In this document: one piece after another, positions 50,601 through 61,195 of the stretch | How the letters are laid out: every line of letters starts with the position of its first letter | Position numbering within the stretch: the first letter of the stretch is position 1 | Source: Phascolarctos cinereus | Lineage: Eukaryota; Chordata; Mammalia; Diprotodontia; Phascolarctidae | Direction: 5' to 3' | Length of the DNA: 64,000 nt | NCBI RefSeq assembly: GCF_002099425.1 | Contig: NW_018344287.1 | Coordinates: 1,240,001-1,304,000, forward strand | The notes under the pieces: model-generated | Seen by the model: only the letters and a program-made list of their open reading frames with translations | What the model was told of the DNA's origin: nothing | The model's database searches: none | Program-made: the position numbers and the translations under genes

Positions 50601-50908
50601 TGGAGCTGTCCATAGAGTTTGTTCTGAGGTCTAGGAGAGGAAGACCTGCAATCTGAGGGTAGGCCACAAAATGGGCAAGGGGAAGCTTGTGCATTCCCCA
50701 AATCTCCCTCTAGGTGCTGGTAATAGCTGCTTTGCAGCAGGAGCATATAGAATGGATGTGTGTTCCCTCACAGGTCAGATACTAAAGTTCCTTACAGTGG
50801 ACTTTCCCCTCCCAAACAATGGCAATGGATGGGGCATTGGTAGGATCTTTGCTTTGCTGTGATCTCCCAAGCCTCCATTCCCTCCCAGCTGAGGATCTTA
50901 TGTCTTAA

Positions 50909-51514
50909 AGTGAAATGAATGGAATTGATTAGATGGTAGATTGGTATGATGCATTTACTGAATGACAAATAAATCAATCTCTCTGGAATGAAAGAATAAC
51001 ATTGGAGGGCTGTGGAAGTTAGATTGTGTTAGCCTGTAGCAGATCTTCATTGTTAGGCTGCTTAAGTTGGATTTTACCCTGTTGGGGAATGGGGAATTGC
51101 TAGAGGTCTGTTTTAAGTCTAAATCTGTGATCTGATGGTCCATGTGTTTTTGCAGAAGGGAAGTGACATGAAACAAGTATTGTTTTAGAAAGTCAATTCA
51201 CTTTAACAATTTGACAAACATTTATTCATGTAAAAGTTATAAATGTAGAGATAAAAAGATTAAAAAATGCATAGTCCTCAGCATCAAGGAATATATAATA
51301 TAGTAAGGAGATAAAGAGTATCTGAGAATAATTGTTTTAAAAGATAGAAAAATAATAGGAACTTAAGAGAAGTCATACCTAAAGAATTGGCGGAGGGAAA
51401 GTCTGAGCAATACTCTCTAAAAGAGTCATGGCAGACTTCATGAAGCAGGGAATATCTCATCTTGGCCTTGAAGAATGGAATGGGAATGGAGGGATACATT
51501 CCAGGTTTAGGGAA
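50909..51514 (+). repeat. Segmental duplication block C, right copy
   Basis: Partner of 10336-10948. Directly follows block A. Truncated at 51514 by an L1 tail. Confidence 0.9.
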
Positions 51515-51605
51515 TAGCAAGAGGGGGAGAAAATTTTAAAACTCAAAAGCTTATGGAAGAGATTGTTGATAAATCTAAATAATTTTTTAAAAAAAGAAAA
51601 AAAAG
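51515..51605 (+). mobile_element. Very short L1 3' end
   Basis: 'gagggggagaaaattttaaa..ctcaaaagcttatgg' to 'gataaatctaaata' and an A-rich tail equals the last 80 or so bases of the full-length L1 (29170-29255). Plus strand, with nothing upstream. It marks the end of the duplicated block. Confidence 0.85.
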
Positions 51606-52284
51606 ATTTATTCAAAACAAACAGTTTGCCCATGAACACAAGTTGTAATCACTAAGCAATCAGGGTAGGAAGCATTAAGTTATGGAGCACTGGAGTAAAA
51701 TGAGCTCATTACTTCATTATTGTCAGGAAGTGGAAAAAAAATGAAAACTGAATAAGAAGTTCATCAATCAATATACATGTTATGTTATATATTGAATTTG
51801 TTATATGCTAAGGCGAAAAGTAAGCTACACATAATAGAGTTTTAGGTTATTATTTGTATTTTTGACAACAAGCATTTTTATTAACTTGTTCTTCCTACTA
51901 CCCTTTCCCTAAAATTTATATTTAAAAAAATTCCTCCTTATCTATCTTCATAGTCCAGCAAAACAAATGCTCATATTAACCAGGTCCAAGAATGAATGTG
52001 TCTTTCTACATTTTAAATTCATCACCTCTCTGTCAGTAGGTGAATGGCTTGTTTCATCTTAATCTTTCTGGACTTCAGGTTTATAACTGAGTTGACCAGA
52101 GATATAAAGTCTTTCAAAGTTGTTTCGTACTCTATTTTTTATCATTGTATTAATTGTTAAACTACTGCTCACTTGACTACTTGACTCTATCAGAGTAGGA
52201 ATATGCAAACAAGCAACAGTAGATGAATATCACAAATGTTATCATGCCAAATAAATAATGAAATTGACAATTTCAAATAAAAAA
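51606..52284. other. Unassigned interval
   Basis: AT-rich with no named repeat and no coding signal. Confidence 0.5.
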
Positions 52285-52377
52285 AGAATTTTAATTCTAT
52301 ACCACTTGGTGCATATATCTTTAGTAATGCTACCACTTCATTGTTTATGGGACCTTTTAGCAGGATGTAGTTTCTTC

Positions 52378-55152
52378 TTTTTTTTCTATTTTTTAAAATT
52401 TATTTTATTAATTTATTTTGATTTATCAACAATCACTTCCATATGCTTTTGAGTTTAAAATTTCTCTCCCCCTTCCTCCCCACCACCATTCCCAAGATGG
52501 TGCACAATCTGATATAGGCTATACATTTACATTCCTATTAAACATATTTTCACATTAGTGAAGTTCTAAGTAAAAATTAAAAGCAATAGGAGGAACCATC
52601 AGAAAGAGGAAACAAAACTCAACAGAAGAGAAAAAAAAAGATAGCGATTCAACTTTCACAGTTATGATTACCATCTGTGTCTTTTTCTCCATCCTTTCCC
52701 CCCCATTTATGCTTTTCTTTCTCCTTTCCCCCCCTCATTAGTGTTTTGCTTTTGACAACCACCTTCTTCAGTCTCTCCTCCCTTCTATTATCCCTTTCCC
52801 TTTTCTTCTCCTTTGCCCTTACTGCTTCTTCCCTCCCTTCTATCCCCCTCCCTTTTCTTTCCCCTTTTCCCTCCTACTGCCTATAGGGCAAGTTAGATTT
52901 CTATACCTAACTGATTATGTTATTCCCTTCTTGAGCCAAATCTGATGAGAGTAAGGTTCAAACAATGCTCATCCCCTCCCTTCTTTCCCTCTGCTGTAAT
53001 AGGATTTTGTGTCTTTTCCTGTAATGTAATTTACCCTTGTCTGCCTCCTCCTTTCTCAGTACATTTTCTAAGGTCACACCAATCCACTTACTTGGATACA
53101 TTTAACCCACTTGATTAGATTTTTTTTTATCATTACATCAAAGTCAACATATCCACCCCTTTATGTATACTCCTTTAACATGGTGTAATAACAATACAGT
53201 TCTCAAGAGTTGCAAGTGTCATCTTCCCTTGTAGGGATGTAAACAGTCTGCCCTTATTAACAATCATTTTGTATCTTTCTGTCCCATTTACCTTTTTATG
53301 TCTTTCTTGAATCTTGTACTTGAAGATAAAATTCTTTGTTGAGCTCTGGTCTTTTTATCAGGAAGGTTTAGAAGTACCCTATTTCGTTGAATATTCATGT
53401 CCTCCCTTGAAAAATCATGCTCATTTTTGCAGGGTAGTTGATCCTTGGCTGCAGTCCAAGCTCCTTTGCCTTATGGAATATCATGTTCCATGCCCTGTGG
53501 CCTTTTAATGTAGAAGCTACAAGGTCCTGTAATCCTGACTGTGGTTCCATGACATTTGAATTGTTTCTTTCTGGCTGCTTGCAGCACCTTCTCTTTCATC
53601 TGGTAATTTTGGAATTTTGCTATTATATTCCTTGGCATTGTCAGTTTGGTGGTGAGCAGTGTATTCTTTCTATGGTTATTTTACCTTCTGGTTCTAGGAC
53701 TTCAGGGCAGTTTTCCTTTATGATTTCAAGAAAGATACTGTCCAGGCTCTTTTATTCATCATGATTTTCAAGTAGTCCAATGATTTTTGAATTGTCTCTC
53801 CTGTATCGATTTTCTAGGTCGGTTGTTTTACTGATGAGGTATTTTATGTTTTCATCATTTTTTTCATTTTTTTGTTTCTTTGATTGATTCTTGCTCTCTC
53901 ATAGAGTCATTAATTTCCATTTGTCCACTTCTAGTTTTTAACAGATTGTTTTCTTCTGTTAGTTTTTGTACTTCCTTCTTCAATTGGTCAATTGTATTTT
54001 TAAGGGATTTTTTTTTTCTAGACAATTGTTTTCCAGTCACAAGTTGTGTCAAGTTTTTATGGGACTTGTTTTCTTCAGTGTACTTTTTTTTCCAATTGCC
54101 AATTATTTTTTTAAGGACTCTTCTACCTCTCTCATTAGACTTTTAAAATCCTTCTTGAGATCTTCTAAGAAGGCTTTTTGAGCTTCAGACCGGTTCATAT
54201 TCCCTTTTGATATTGCAGATGTGAGTATGTTGACAATGTTGTCCTCTTCAGAATTTCTGTCTTGATCTTCACTCTTCTCATAATATGAATCTATGGTATC
54301 TTTCTTTTTACTCATGGTGTTTCTTTATTCCCTGCCCTTTAAAGAGATTGAACTCTCCTGCTGGGGAACAGAAGGCACTGACCCAAGCTTCTTGTGTTGG
54401 CAACCTAGGTCTTGGTCATTGGCTTTGTGTGCTGAGGACTGTTATGTTGGCAATTGGAGGCTGTAGGGTTTTGGCCGCTTACCTTGTCTTGGGCTGGGAT
54501 CAGCAAGGCTGGAACTTTCAGGCAATTCTATGTTGCCTGCTTTTCCTTTGCTTTAGCTTTCTTCAGCTCCTTTAAATGGGTGCTGCAGGGTATTTTTCTG
54601 CCTGGGGCCCCTTGCAATGCTGCTCCCCTTGTTTCTGCTAATGTACTGGGAGATTCCTTTGAGGTAGAGTGCTGAGGCACCTGATGGTTTTCTGAGCTGG
54701 TTTCCACCAGTTCCCCCACCCTCACTGAGGCACTTGGAGGTCCAGGTGTTGGTGTTTGCCTGCTGTACCACCTGGGCTTCAGGATCTCCTTCTGGTTGAC
54801 AGTTGGAAGCTGTAGGGGTCTGACAGATTACCTTGTGTTGGCTTGCAACCAGCAAGGCTGGAAATTTAGGAAGACTCAAGGTTGCTTTCTTCAGCTCCCT
54901 TCAGATGAATGCTGCAGGGTGCTTATCCACGTAGGCCCCTTTGTAGTCCTGCTTCCCTTATTTTTGCTGAGGCACTGGGAGACCCATTTGCTGGGCTGCT
55001 GCACTGCTGTTCCCCGTCTTGCTTCTAGTTCAGCTGTTCCAGGGTTTTTTTTCTGCAGTGATATTTTCTGAGTTTTCAGAGGTTGAAAGGGGAGGGTGAG
55101 AGTGACTACCTTTTTACTCCACCATCTTGGCTCTGGGAAGCTGAAGTACCTC
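52378..55152 (-). mobile_element. ORF2-deleted L1 (HAL1-like deletion copy) with TSD
   Basis: On the minus strand: complete 5' UTR (from 55152), ORF1 (ATG 54315), spacer, the first few ORF2 codons, then a direct jump at about 52652 into the 3' UTR and A-tail. Relative to the full-length L1, about 3.8 kb (25157-28993) is absent. Flanking repeats gatgtagtttcttc (52364-52377) and aatgtactttcctc (55153-55166) agree at 11 of 14, so the deleted form was itself inserted. The 5' UTR has the same doubled module as the full-length copy. Confidence 0.9.
53490..54315 (-). pseudogene. L1 ORF1p of the ORF2-deleted copy
   Basis: The N-terminus from ATG 54315 is open for 70 residues (MSKKKDTIDSYYEKSEDQD start, acidic, then FLEDLKKDFKSLMREVEESL). 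A coiled-coil segment follows at 54052-53864 (QLKKEVQKLTEENNLLKTRS). The RRM region (about 53830-53700) and the C-terminal KVLQAARKK-like region (about 53585-53550) remain recognisable but out of frame. At least two or three frame breaks. Because ORF2 is deleted, ORF1 is the only protein this element could ever have made. It would have needed ORF2p from another L1. It gives the cleaner ORF1 start in the window and shows that the early stop in the 22.7-kb copy is private. Confidence 0.85.
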
Positions 55153-55879
55153 AATGTACTTTCCTCTTAATTAGATCTCTTTTAATTAGATCTATTTTTT
55201 GCTTTTGCTTTGTCTGAGATCAGTATTGCTACCCCTCCTTTTTTTTTTTAAATTTAGCCGAAGCACAATATATTCTGCTCCAGCATTTTACCTTTACTCT
55301 ATGTCTATCTCACTGCTTCAAATGCATTTCTTGTAAACAACACATTGTAGGATTGTGGTTCTTAATCCACTTTGCTGTCCATTTCCATTTTATGAGAGAG
55401 TTCATCCCATTCACATTCACAATTATGATTACTATCTGTATCTTCCTCTCCCACATATCCTACCTCCCGCCTTTTTATGCTTTTCTCTCTCCTTTTTCTC
55501 TTTCCCTCCCAATTAGAATTTTGCTTTTGACCACCATCTTCTGCAGTCTGCCCTCCCTTCTATTCACCTTCTCCCTTTTCTTTTCCCTTTCCCCTCCTAC
55601 TTCCTATAGGGTAAGTTGGATTCCTATACCTAACAAACTATGTTATTCTCTGTCTGAACCAAATCTGATTAGAAAAAGTTCAAAAAATGCTCATCTCTCT
55701 CCCTTCTTTCCTTGTACTGCTTTTCATTTTTGTTATTTTTCATGTGATACGATTTACCCATGTCTGCCTCTTCCTTTCCTTTTCTCAAAGTACAATATCT
55801 TTTAACCACTTCTTTAGATTTTTTACCATCACATCAAAGTCAACTGACACCCATGCCCTCTGTCTAAGTAAAACCTCCT

Positions 55880-56031
55880 GTTTTTTTGTTTGTTTTTGTT
55901 AGGCAATGGGATTAAGTGACTTACCCACGGTCACACAGTTAGTAAGTGTTATGTGTCTGAGGCCGGATTTGAAATCAGGTCCTCCTGACTCCTGGGCTGG
56001 TGCTGTATACACTGCACCACCAAGCAGCTGC
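55880..56031 (-). mobile_element. CORE-SINE in minus-strand L1
   Basis: 'aggcaatgggattaagtgac', 'gaggccggatttgaaatcag', 'cactgcaccaccaagcagct'. Flanks taagtaaaacc (55865-55875) and taagtataccc (56033-56043) are a probable duplication. Confidence 0.9.
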
Positions 56032-57314
56032 TTAAGTATACCCCTTTTAAATGTCATAATAACTTTACAGTTCTCAAGAGTTGCAAGTGTCATCTTCCCT
56101 TGTGGGGATGTAAACAATTTGTTCTTATTAATAACATGTTGGTGTTTTTGCTTTCCTGTTTACCTTTTTATGCCTCCATTGATTCTTGTCCTTTAAGGTC
56201 AAATTTTCTGTTGAGCTCTTGTCTTCTCATCAGGAAGGTTTGGAAGTCCCCTAGTTTGTTGAATGTCCATCTCCTGCCCTGAAGATTATGCTCAGTTTTG
56301 CTGGGTAGTTGATCCTTGGTTGTAAGACAAGCTCCTTTGCCTTATGGAATATTGTATTCCACACCTGATGATTTTTAATAGAGAAACTGCAAGGTCAGGT
56401 GTAATCATAACTATGGTTCCATGATATTTAATTTGTTTCTTTCTGGCTGCTTGCAGCATTTTCTCTTTGATCTGGTAATTTTGGAATTTGGCTACAATAT
56501 TCCATGGCATTGCCAATTCTACTTTTTAAGCAGTTCCTTTCTTCAGTGGATTTTCTTTTTCCATTTGGCCAAATGTATTTTTTAAGGAATTGTTTTATTG
56601 ATTCAGCTTTTGTCTTTCCTTTTCTAAGCTGTTGAATCTCTCTTTGCATACCTTTCATTTCTTTTCCTAGTTTTCTTTCTACCTCTCTTATTTTGACTTT
56701 TAAAATCCTTTTTGAGCTCTTCCAAGAAGGGTTTTTAGGCTGGAAACCAACTCATATTCCCCTTTGAGGTTTCACATGTAGTCATTATGACATTGTTGCC
56801 ATCTTCTGAGGTTGGTTTTGATCTTCTTTGTCACTATAGAAGCTCTCTATGGTCAAGGTTCTTTTTCTGCTTCTTGCTCATATTTTTTGCCTATTTCTTG
56901 GCTTTTAAAGTTGAGCTCTGCTTCCTGGGCACAGGGGACACTGTCCCAAGTTTCTTGTGATGGCGGCCAAGTTCCTGGTCCCTGGCTTTGTGTGCTAGGG
57001 CTTCAGGTGCTAATGGTTTGCTCACTACACTGGAGTGTCCCAGTCTTGTAGCTCTTATTGTTGTCTGGTTTTCAAGGCTGGCAATTTGTCTTCTGTGCTG
57101 GAGCTGGAAGCCTCATAGCTGGCCTGCTGTGCCACTGGCCTTGTGAGCCAGGACAAAGGGGCCTCAGTTGCTAATGCATGCTGTGGCTAAAAGCCTCCCG
57201 CTGGCTTTCCTAGACATCATCTATACTGGGCTGTGTTCCCCTTTCGCCCAAGTGAGACAGACCTTTCCTGAAGTCCTTCTGTGTTGTCTTAAGCTTGAAC
57301 ATAGTTTCTCCTGG

Positions 57315-57715
57315 TCTTTTTTATAGGTTCTGTTGCAGATTTCCATTCCAAAACCACCCAGAAGGTCAGCATGAAGGGTCTGTTGCACAGGGCTGATAGA
57401 GGAGTACAGTCTAGCACAGGCCACGTGAGCATAGACCCAGGCCCTGCAAAGCTGGAACAAGCCTTGGATGGGACTGAATCAGTGGCAGCAATGATTGTTT
57501 CCAGATTTCTCAGCCCAAAGATGCCAGAGACAACTTAGAAGGTCAGCAGGAGGGGTCTGTGGGAACTGGGTGAAAGAGAAGCCAACACAGCCACAGCTCT
57601 AGCAAATCAGGATTAGGCCACTGGAATGATTGAATTGGCAGTAGCAGTGGGGGCGGCGGCAGCAGCAGTGGCTGCTCCTGGAGCTATCAGCCCCAAAGCC
57701 TGAATGTTTAAAAGT
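57315..57715 (+). repeat. L1 5' UTR monomer-like tandem repeats
   Basis: 'gaaggtcagcatgaagggtctgt' type sequence at 57361 recurs at 57538, 177 bp on, with the surrounding 'gca/ccagatttc..cccaaa' and 'gaatcagtggcagcaatgat/gaattggcagtagcagt' in register. A single related unit occurs at 59200-59340 in the HAL1-like element, which identifies it as a plus-strand L1 5' UTR piece. Includes a (GGC/GCA)n stretch at 57650-57670. Confidence 0.7.
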
Positions 57716-58493
57716 CACTTATTTCAACTTCCAGGAGACAAGGCAGCAGAGTGAGCAGTAAGTTGCTCTTACCCTCCCTTATTGACCTTGAAAAACTTGG
57801 AAACTATTGCCCCAGGAATAATCCTGAAATAGTGTAACCAGCAGAAAGATGAGGTGCAGCAGTCTTTTAGCTCAGGAGGCTAGGGGGATTCATAGGAAAG
57901 GTCAATTTTGTTGTGGCTGAAGGGGACCAGTACAGGATGGGAGGCATTCTAGCAAGCCAGTGGCAAACCCCACCTTAGCAAACCACCAGGAGATACTGAG
58001 CCCCAGGGTGGTGGAGCAGACCAGCACTAACACCAAACACACAGCAGCCACCTCCACCAGCTCCAGCTCAGCACCAGCTAAATTGCCAGATGCCTACACC
58101 CTCCAGCTGCCAAAACCTGAGGCTCCTGCACACAAAACCAGCAACTAAGCCTCTAGCCCCCAGCACAAGAAGCCTGGGATAGTGCTCATTGTGCTCAAGA
58201 AGCAGAGATCGATTTTAAAAGAAAAAAAACCCAAACAACCAAACCAAACAAAACAAAACAAAACATGAGCAAGAAGCAACATAGAAAAACAATGACCATA
58301 GAGAAATATCTTGGTGACAGGGAAGACCAAAACACACATTCAGGAGAAGACAACATTGTCAATTTACTCACACCTGAAACCTCAAAGCGGAATATGAAAA
58401 AAACCTTCTTGGAAGAGCTCAAGAAAGATTTTAAAAGTCAAAGAAGAGAGGTAGAAGAAAAGTTGAACAATTCCTTTAAAAATACAATTGACA

Positions 58494-58777
58494 GGGGTCA
58501 GCTAGGTGGTACAGTGAATAGAGCACCAGCCCTGGATTCAAGGGGACCTGAGTTCAAATCTGGCCTGAGACACATAACACTTACTAGCTGTGTGACCCTG
58601 GGCAAGTCACTGAACCCCCATTGCCCAACCAAAAAAAAAAAAAGAATGGTCTTTTGGATAGATCATTGACCCTGAAGTCAGAAGGACCTGAGTTCAAATC
58701 TGGAATCAGCCCAAACACTTGACACTTACTAGCTGTGTGACCCTGGGCGAGTCACTTAACCCCAATTGCCTAAAAAA
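58494..58777 (+). mobile_element. Two CORE-SINEs head to tail in one target site
   Basis: First SINE 58494-58641 (complete). Second 58650-58777 (head shortened). One duplication encloses both: aaatacaattgaca (58479-58492) and aaatacagttgaca (58778-58791). The likely order is that the second landed first and the other inserted at its head, or that a dimer was copied. Confidence 0.9.
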
Positions 58778-59551
58778 AAATACAGTTGACAAAGTGGGGG
58801 AAAAGTGCACTGAAGAAAAGAACTCCTTAAGAACTAGAATTGGCAAAATGGAAAAGGAGGTACAGAAGCTAATTGAAAATAATTCATTAAAAATTAGAAT
58901 TGAGCAGGGTGGAGCCAAGATGTCAGAGTAAAAGCAGTGACTTGCTTGAGCTCTCCCCCCAAACCCCTTCAAACACCTGTGAAAAAATCTCTTTAAACAA
59001 ATTCTAGAGCAGCAGAACCCACAAAAAGACAGAATGATACAAATTTCCAGCCCATGACAACCTGAATGGTTGGTCAGAAATATTTGTCACACCAGGCTGG
59101 GAGATAAACACAGTTCAGTGTGGGTGTGCAGGGAAAACAGGCCTCAGTGAACCTGGAGCAGGACTCAGGTAACTGAATCATGGGTAGCTGTGGTGGTTTC
59201 AAGACTTCTCAACCCGCAAACACCAAAGACAACTTAGAAGGTCAGTAGGAAAAATCTGTGATTGTGGTGAGAGATGCTCAGTCCCAGCCCCAGTTCTGGT
59301 GTGGCAACAGCTGCTTCCAGAGCTTCTGGCCCCCAGACTGAGGGGAAATTGAGAGGCCAACCAGAGGAGGATTACAGGGATCTCTTTGCTGGTGTTGAGG
59401 CAGGATTCTCTTTCTTTGCTTGCACCTGTATCTGGGTCACAGTTGTGAGTGGTGGTCCTAGAGTGAGGAGGAGAGCTAGCATGGTAGAGCTTGTGGTGGA
59501 GATGTAGAGGGAATCCTCATCACAGTTCCAAGGCAGAAAAGAGTGCTTGTG

Positions 59552-60254
59552 CTTCTAGGGCTATATCCCAAAGAGATCATACAAATGAGAAAAGGACCCA
59601 CATGTACAAAAATATTCATAGCAGCTCTTTTTGTGGTGGCAAAGAATTGGAAATTTAGAGGATGCCCATCAACTGGGGAGTGGCTGAGCAAGTTGTGGTA
59701 TATGAATGTAATGGAATACCATTGTGCTATAGGAAATGATGAGTAGGCTGACTTCAGAAAAACCTGGAGACTTGTATAGTCTGCTGCTGAGTGAAATGAG
59801 CAGAACCAAGAGAAGGTTGTACACAATAACAGCCACGTTGTGCAATGACTAATATTGATAAACTTAACCCTTCTCAGCATTACAAGGACCTAAGACCTTT
59901 CCAGAGGCCTCGTGATGAAAAATGCTATCCACATCCAAAGAAAGAGCTATGAAAGTTGAATTACTATTTTTTTTCTCTTCTGTTGAATTTTGTTTCCTCT
60001 TTCTGATGGTTCTTCCTATTAGTTTTAATTTTTATGTACAACACCACTAATATGAAAATATGTTTAATAGGAATGTAAATGTATAGCCTATATCAGATTG
60101 TGTGCCATCTTGGGGAGGGTGGTGGGGAGGAAAGGAGAGAAAAATTTTAAACTCAAAAGCATATGGAAGTCATTATTAATAAATAAAAATAAATTAGTAA
60201 AATTAAAAGGAAAAAAAGAAATCAATGGAGAAAAAAAAAGCTCCAACCTTAAAA
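59552..60254 (+). mobile_element. 5'-truncated L1 nested in the HAL1-like element
   Basis: Starts inside the ORF2 C-terminus (match to 28588 of the full-length L1) and runs through the 3' UTR. An open 67-residue frame (59543-59746) covers LGLYPKEI..GPTCTKIFIAALFVVAKNW. Flanks aaaagagtgcttgtg (59537-59551) and aaaaaagtgcttgtg (60255-60269) are the target duplication. Between the L1 3' end (about 60215) and the final A-run lies a short non-L1 segment, see findings. Confidence 0.92.
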
Positions 60255-60483
60255 AAAAAAGTGCTTGTGGTCACTCAAAGACCAGAGCACAAGGCAGGAA
60301 AGGAGTAAACACCTTGCTCTTGATCATATCACCTTGGAAGAACTGAGAACTTTCAGGTCCCTACAAGTATCTCTGAAAACAACTGCACAAAACCCCCAAA
60401 GCTTGGAATACTACATTCTCCACACTGGAAGTATACCCCTACCTTAACAAAGAGTTTAAAACTCAAGTAGTTGACTGGGAACA

Positions 60484-61195
60484 TGAGCAAACTGTGCAAA
60501 AATAGTCAGACCATAGAATCTTTCTTTGATGACAAAGAAGATCAAAACATACAACCAGAAGAAGACAACAAAGTCAAAGTTCCTACATCCAAAGCCTCCA
60601 AGAAAAATATGAATTAGTCCCAGGCCATGAAAGAGCTCAGAAAGGATTTTGAGAAGCAAGTAAGAGAAGTAGAGAAAAAACTGGGAAGAGAAATGAGAGT
60701 GATGCAAGAAAAATCATGAAAAACTAGTCAGCAGCTTGCTAAAGGAGACGACAAAAAAATACTGAAGAATATAACACCTTAAAATAGATTAACCTGTAGG
60801 GTAAAAGAGGTCCAAAAATCCAATGAGGAGAAGAATGCCTTCAAACACAGAACCGGCGGAATGGAGAAGCAAGTCCAAAAGCCTACAGAAGAAAATACTT
60901 CCTTAAAAATTAGAATGGAGTAATTGGGAGCTAGCAAATTTATAAGAAATAATGACATTGTAAAACAAAATCGAAAGAATTAAAACAGAAGACAGTGTGA
61001 AATATCTCAGTGGAAAAACAATTGACCTGGAAAGGCAAAAAAGATAGGATTACAGCCAAGAATCACTTACCCAGCAAAACTGAGTATAATCCTTCAGGAG
61101 AAAATTGGACAGTCAGTGAAATAGAGGACTTTCAAACATTCTTAATGAAAAGACCAGAGATGAATAGAAAATTCGACTTTCAAATATGAGACTCA
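60484..61195 (+). pseudogene. HAL1-like ORF1p, broken
   Basis: The only protein-coding part of this ORF2-less element, an L1-type RNA chaperone. ATG 60484 is followed by MSKLCKNSQTIESFF, an acidic stretch ending in EEDN (about 60535-60570), then AMKELRKDFEKQVREVEKKL (about 60627-60686), the same N-terminal layout as the other ORF1s. Stops interrupt it at 60616 (TAG) and 60717 (TGA). The coiled coil (60770-60920) and a C-terminal stretch (61035-61195, LPSKTEY-like) are out of frame. The RRM centre looks shortened: coiled coil and C-terminus are closer together than in the L1 ORF1s. About 240 codons if intact, against the usual 300 or more for L1 ORF1. Confidence 0.75.

Larger units (their letters stand above)
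46118..50907 (+). repeat. Segmental duplication block A, right copy
   Basis: Partner of 1-4252, and the longer copy because it keeps 47335-48126. Its repeats mirror the left copy: L1 fragment 46985-47680, L2 48060-48250, MIR-like 48329-48520, 48556-48720, 49165-49345, 49985-50150. Two SINE sites are empty (48551-48559, 49598-49605). At 50908 it is joined directly to block C, whereas on the left about 6 kb separates them. No gene is recognised in the unique parts. Confidence 0.93.
52285..57310 (-). mobile_element. Minus-strand L1 (5' half), host of a nested element
   Basis: Pieces 52285-52363 and 55167-57310 are contiguous parts of one L1. The first is ORF2 just after the endonuclease centre (minus-strand match to 25395-25475). 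The second runs back through the ORF2 start (about 55440), purine-rich spacer, ORF1 (about 56880 down to 56290, with KEKMLQAARKK near 56470) and 5' UTR. ORF2 beyond 52285 is missing. Interrupted by the ORF2-deleted L1 (52378-55152) and a SINE (55880-56031). Not functional. Confidence 0.9.
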
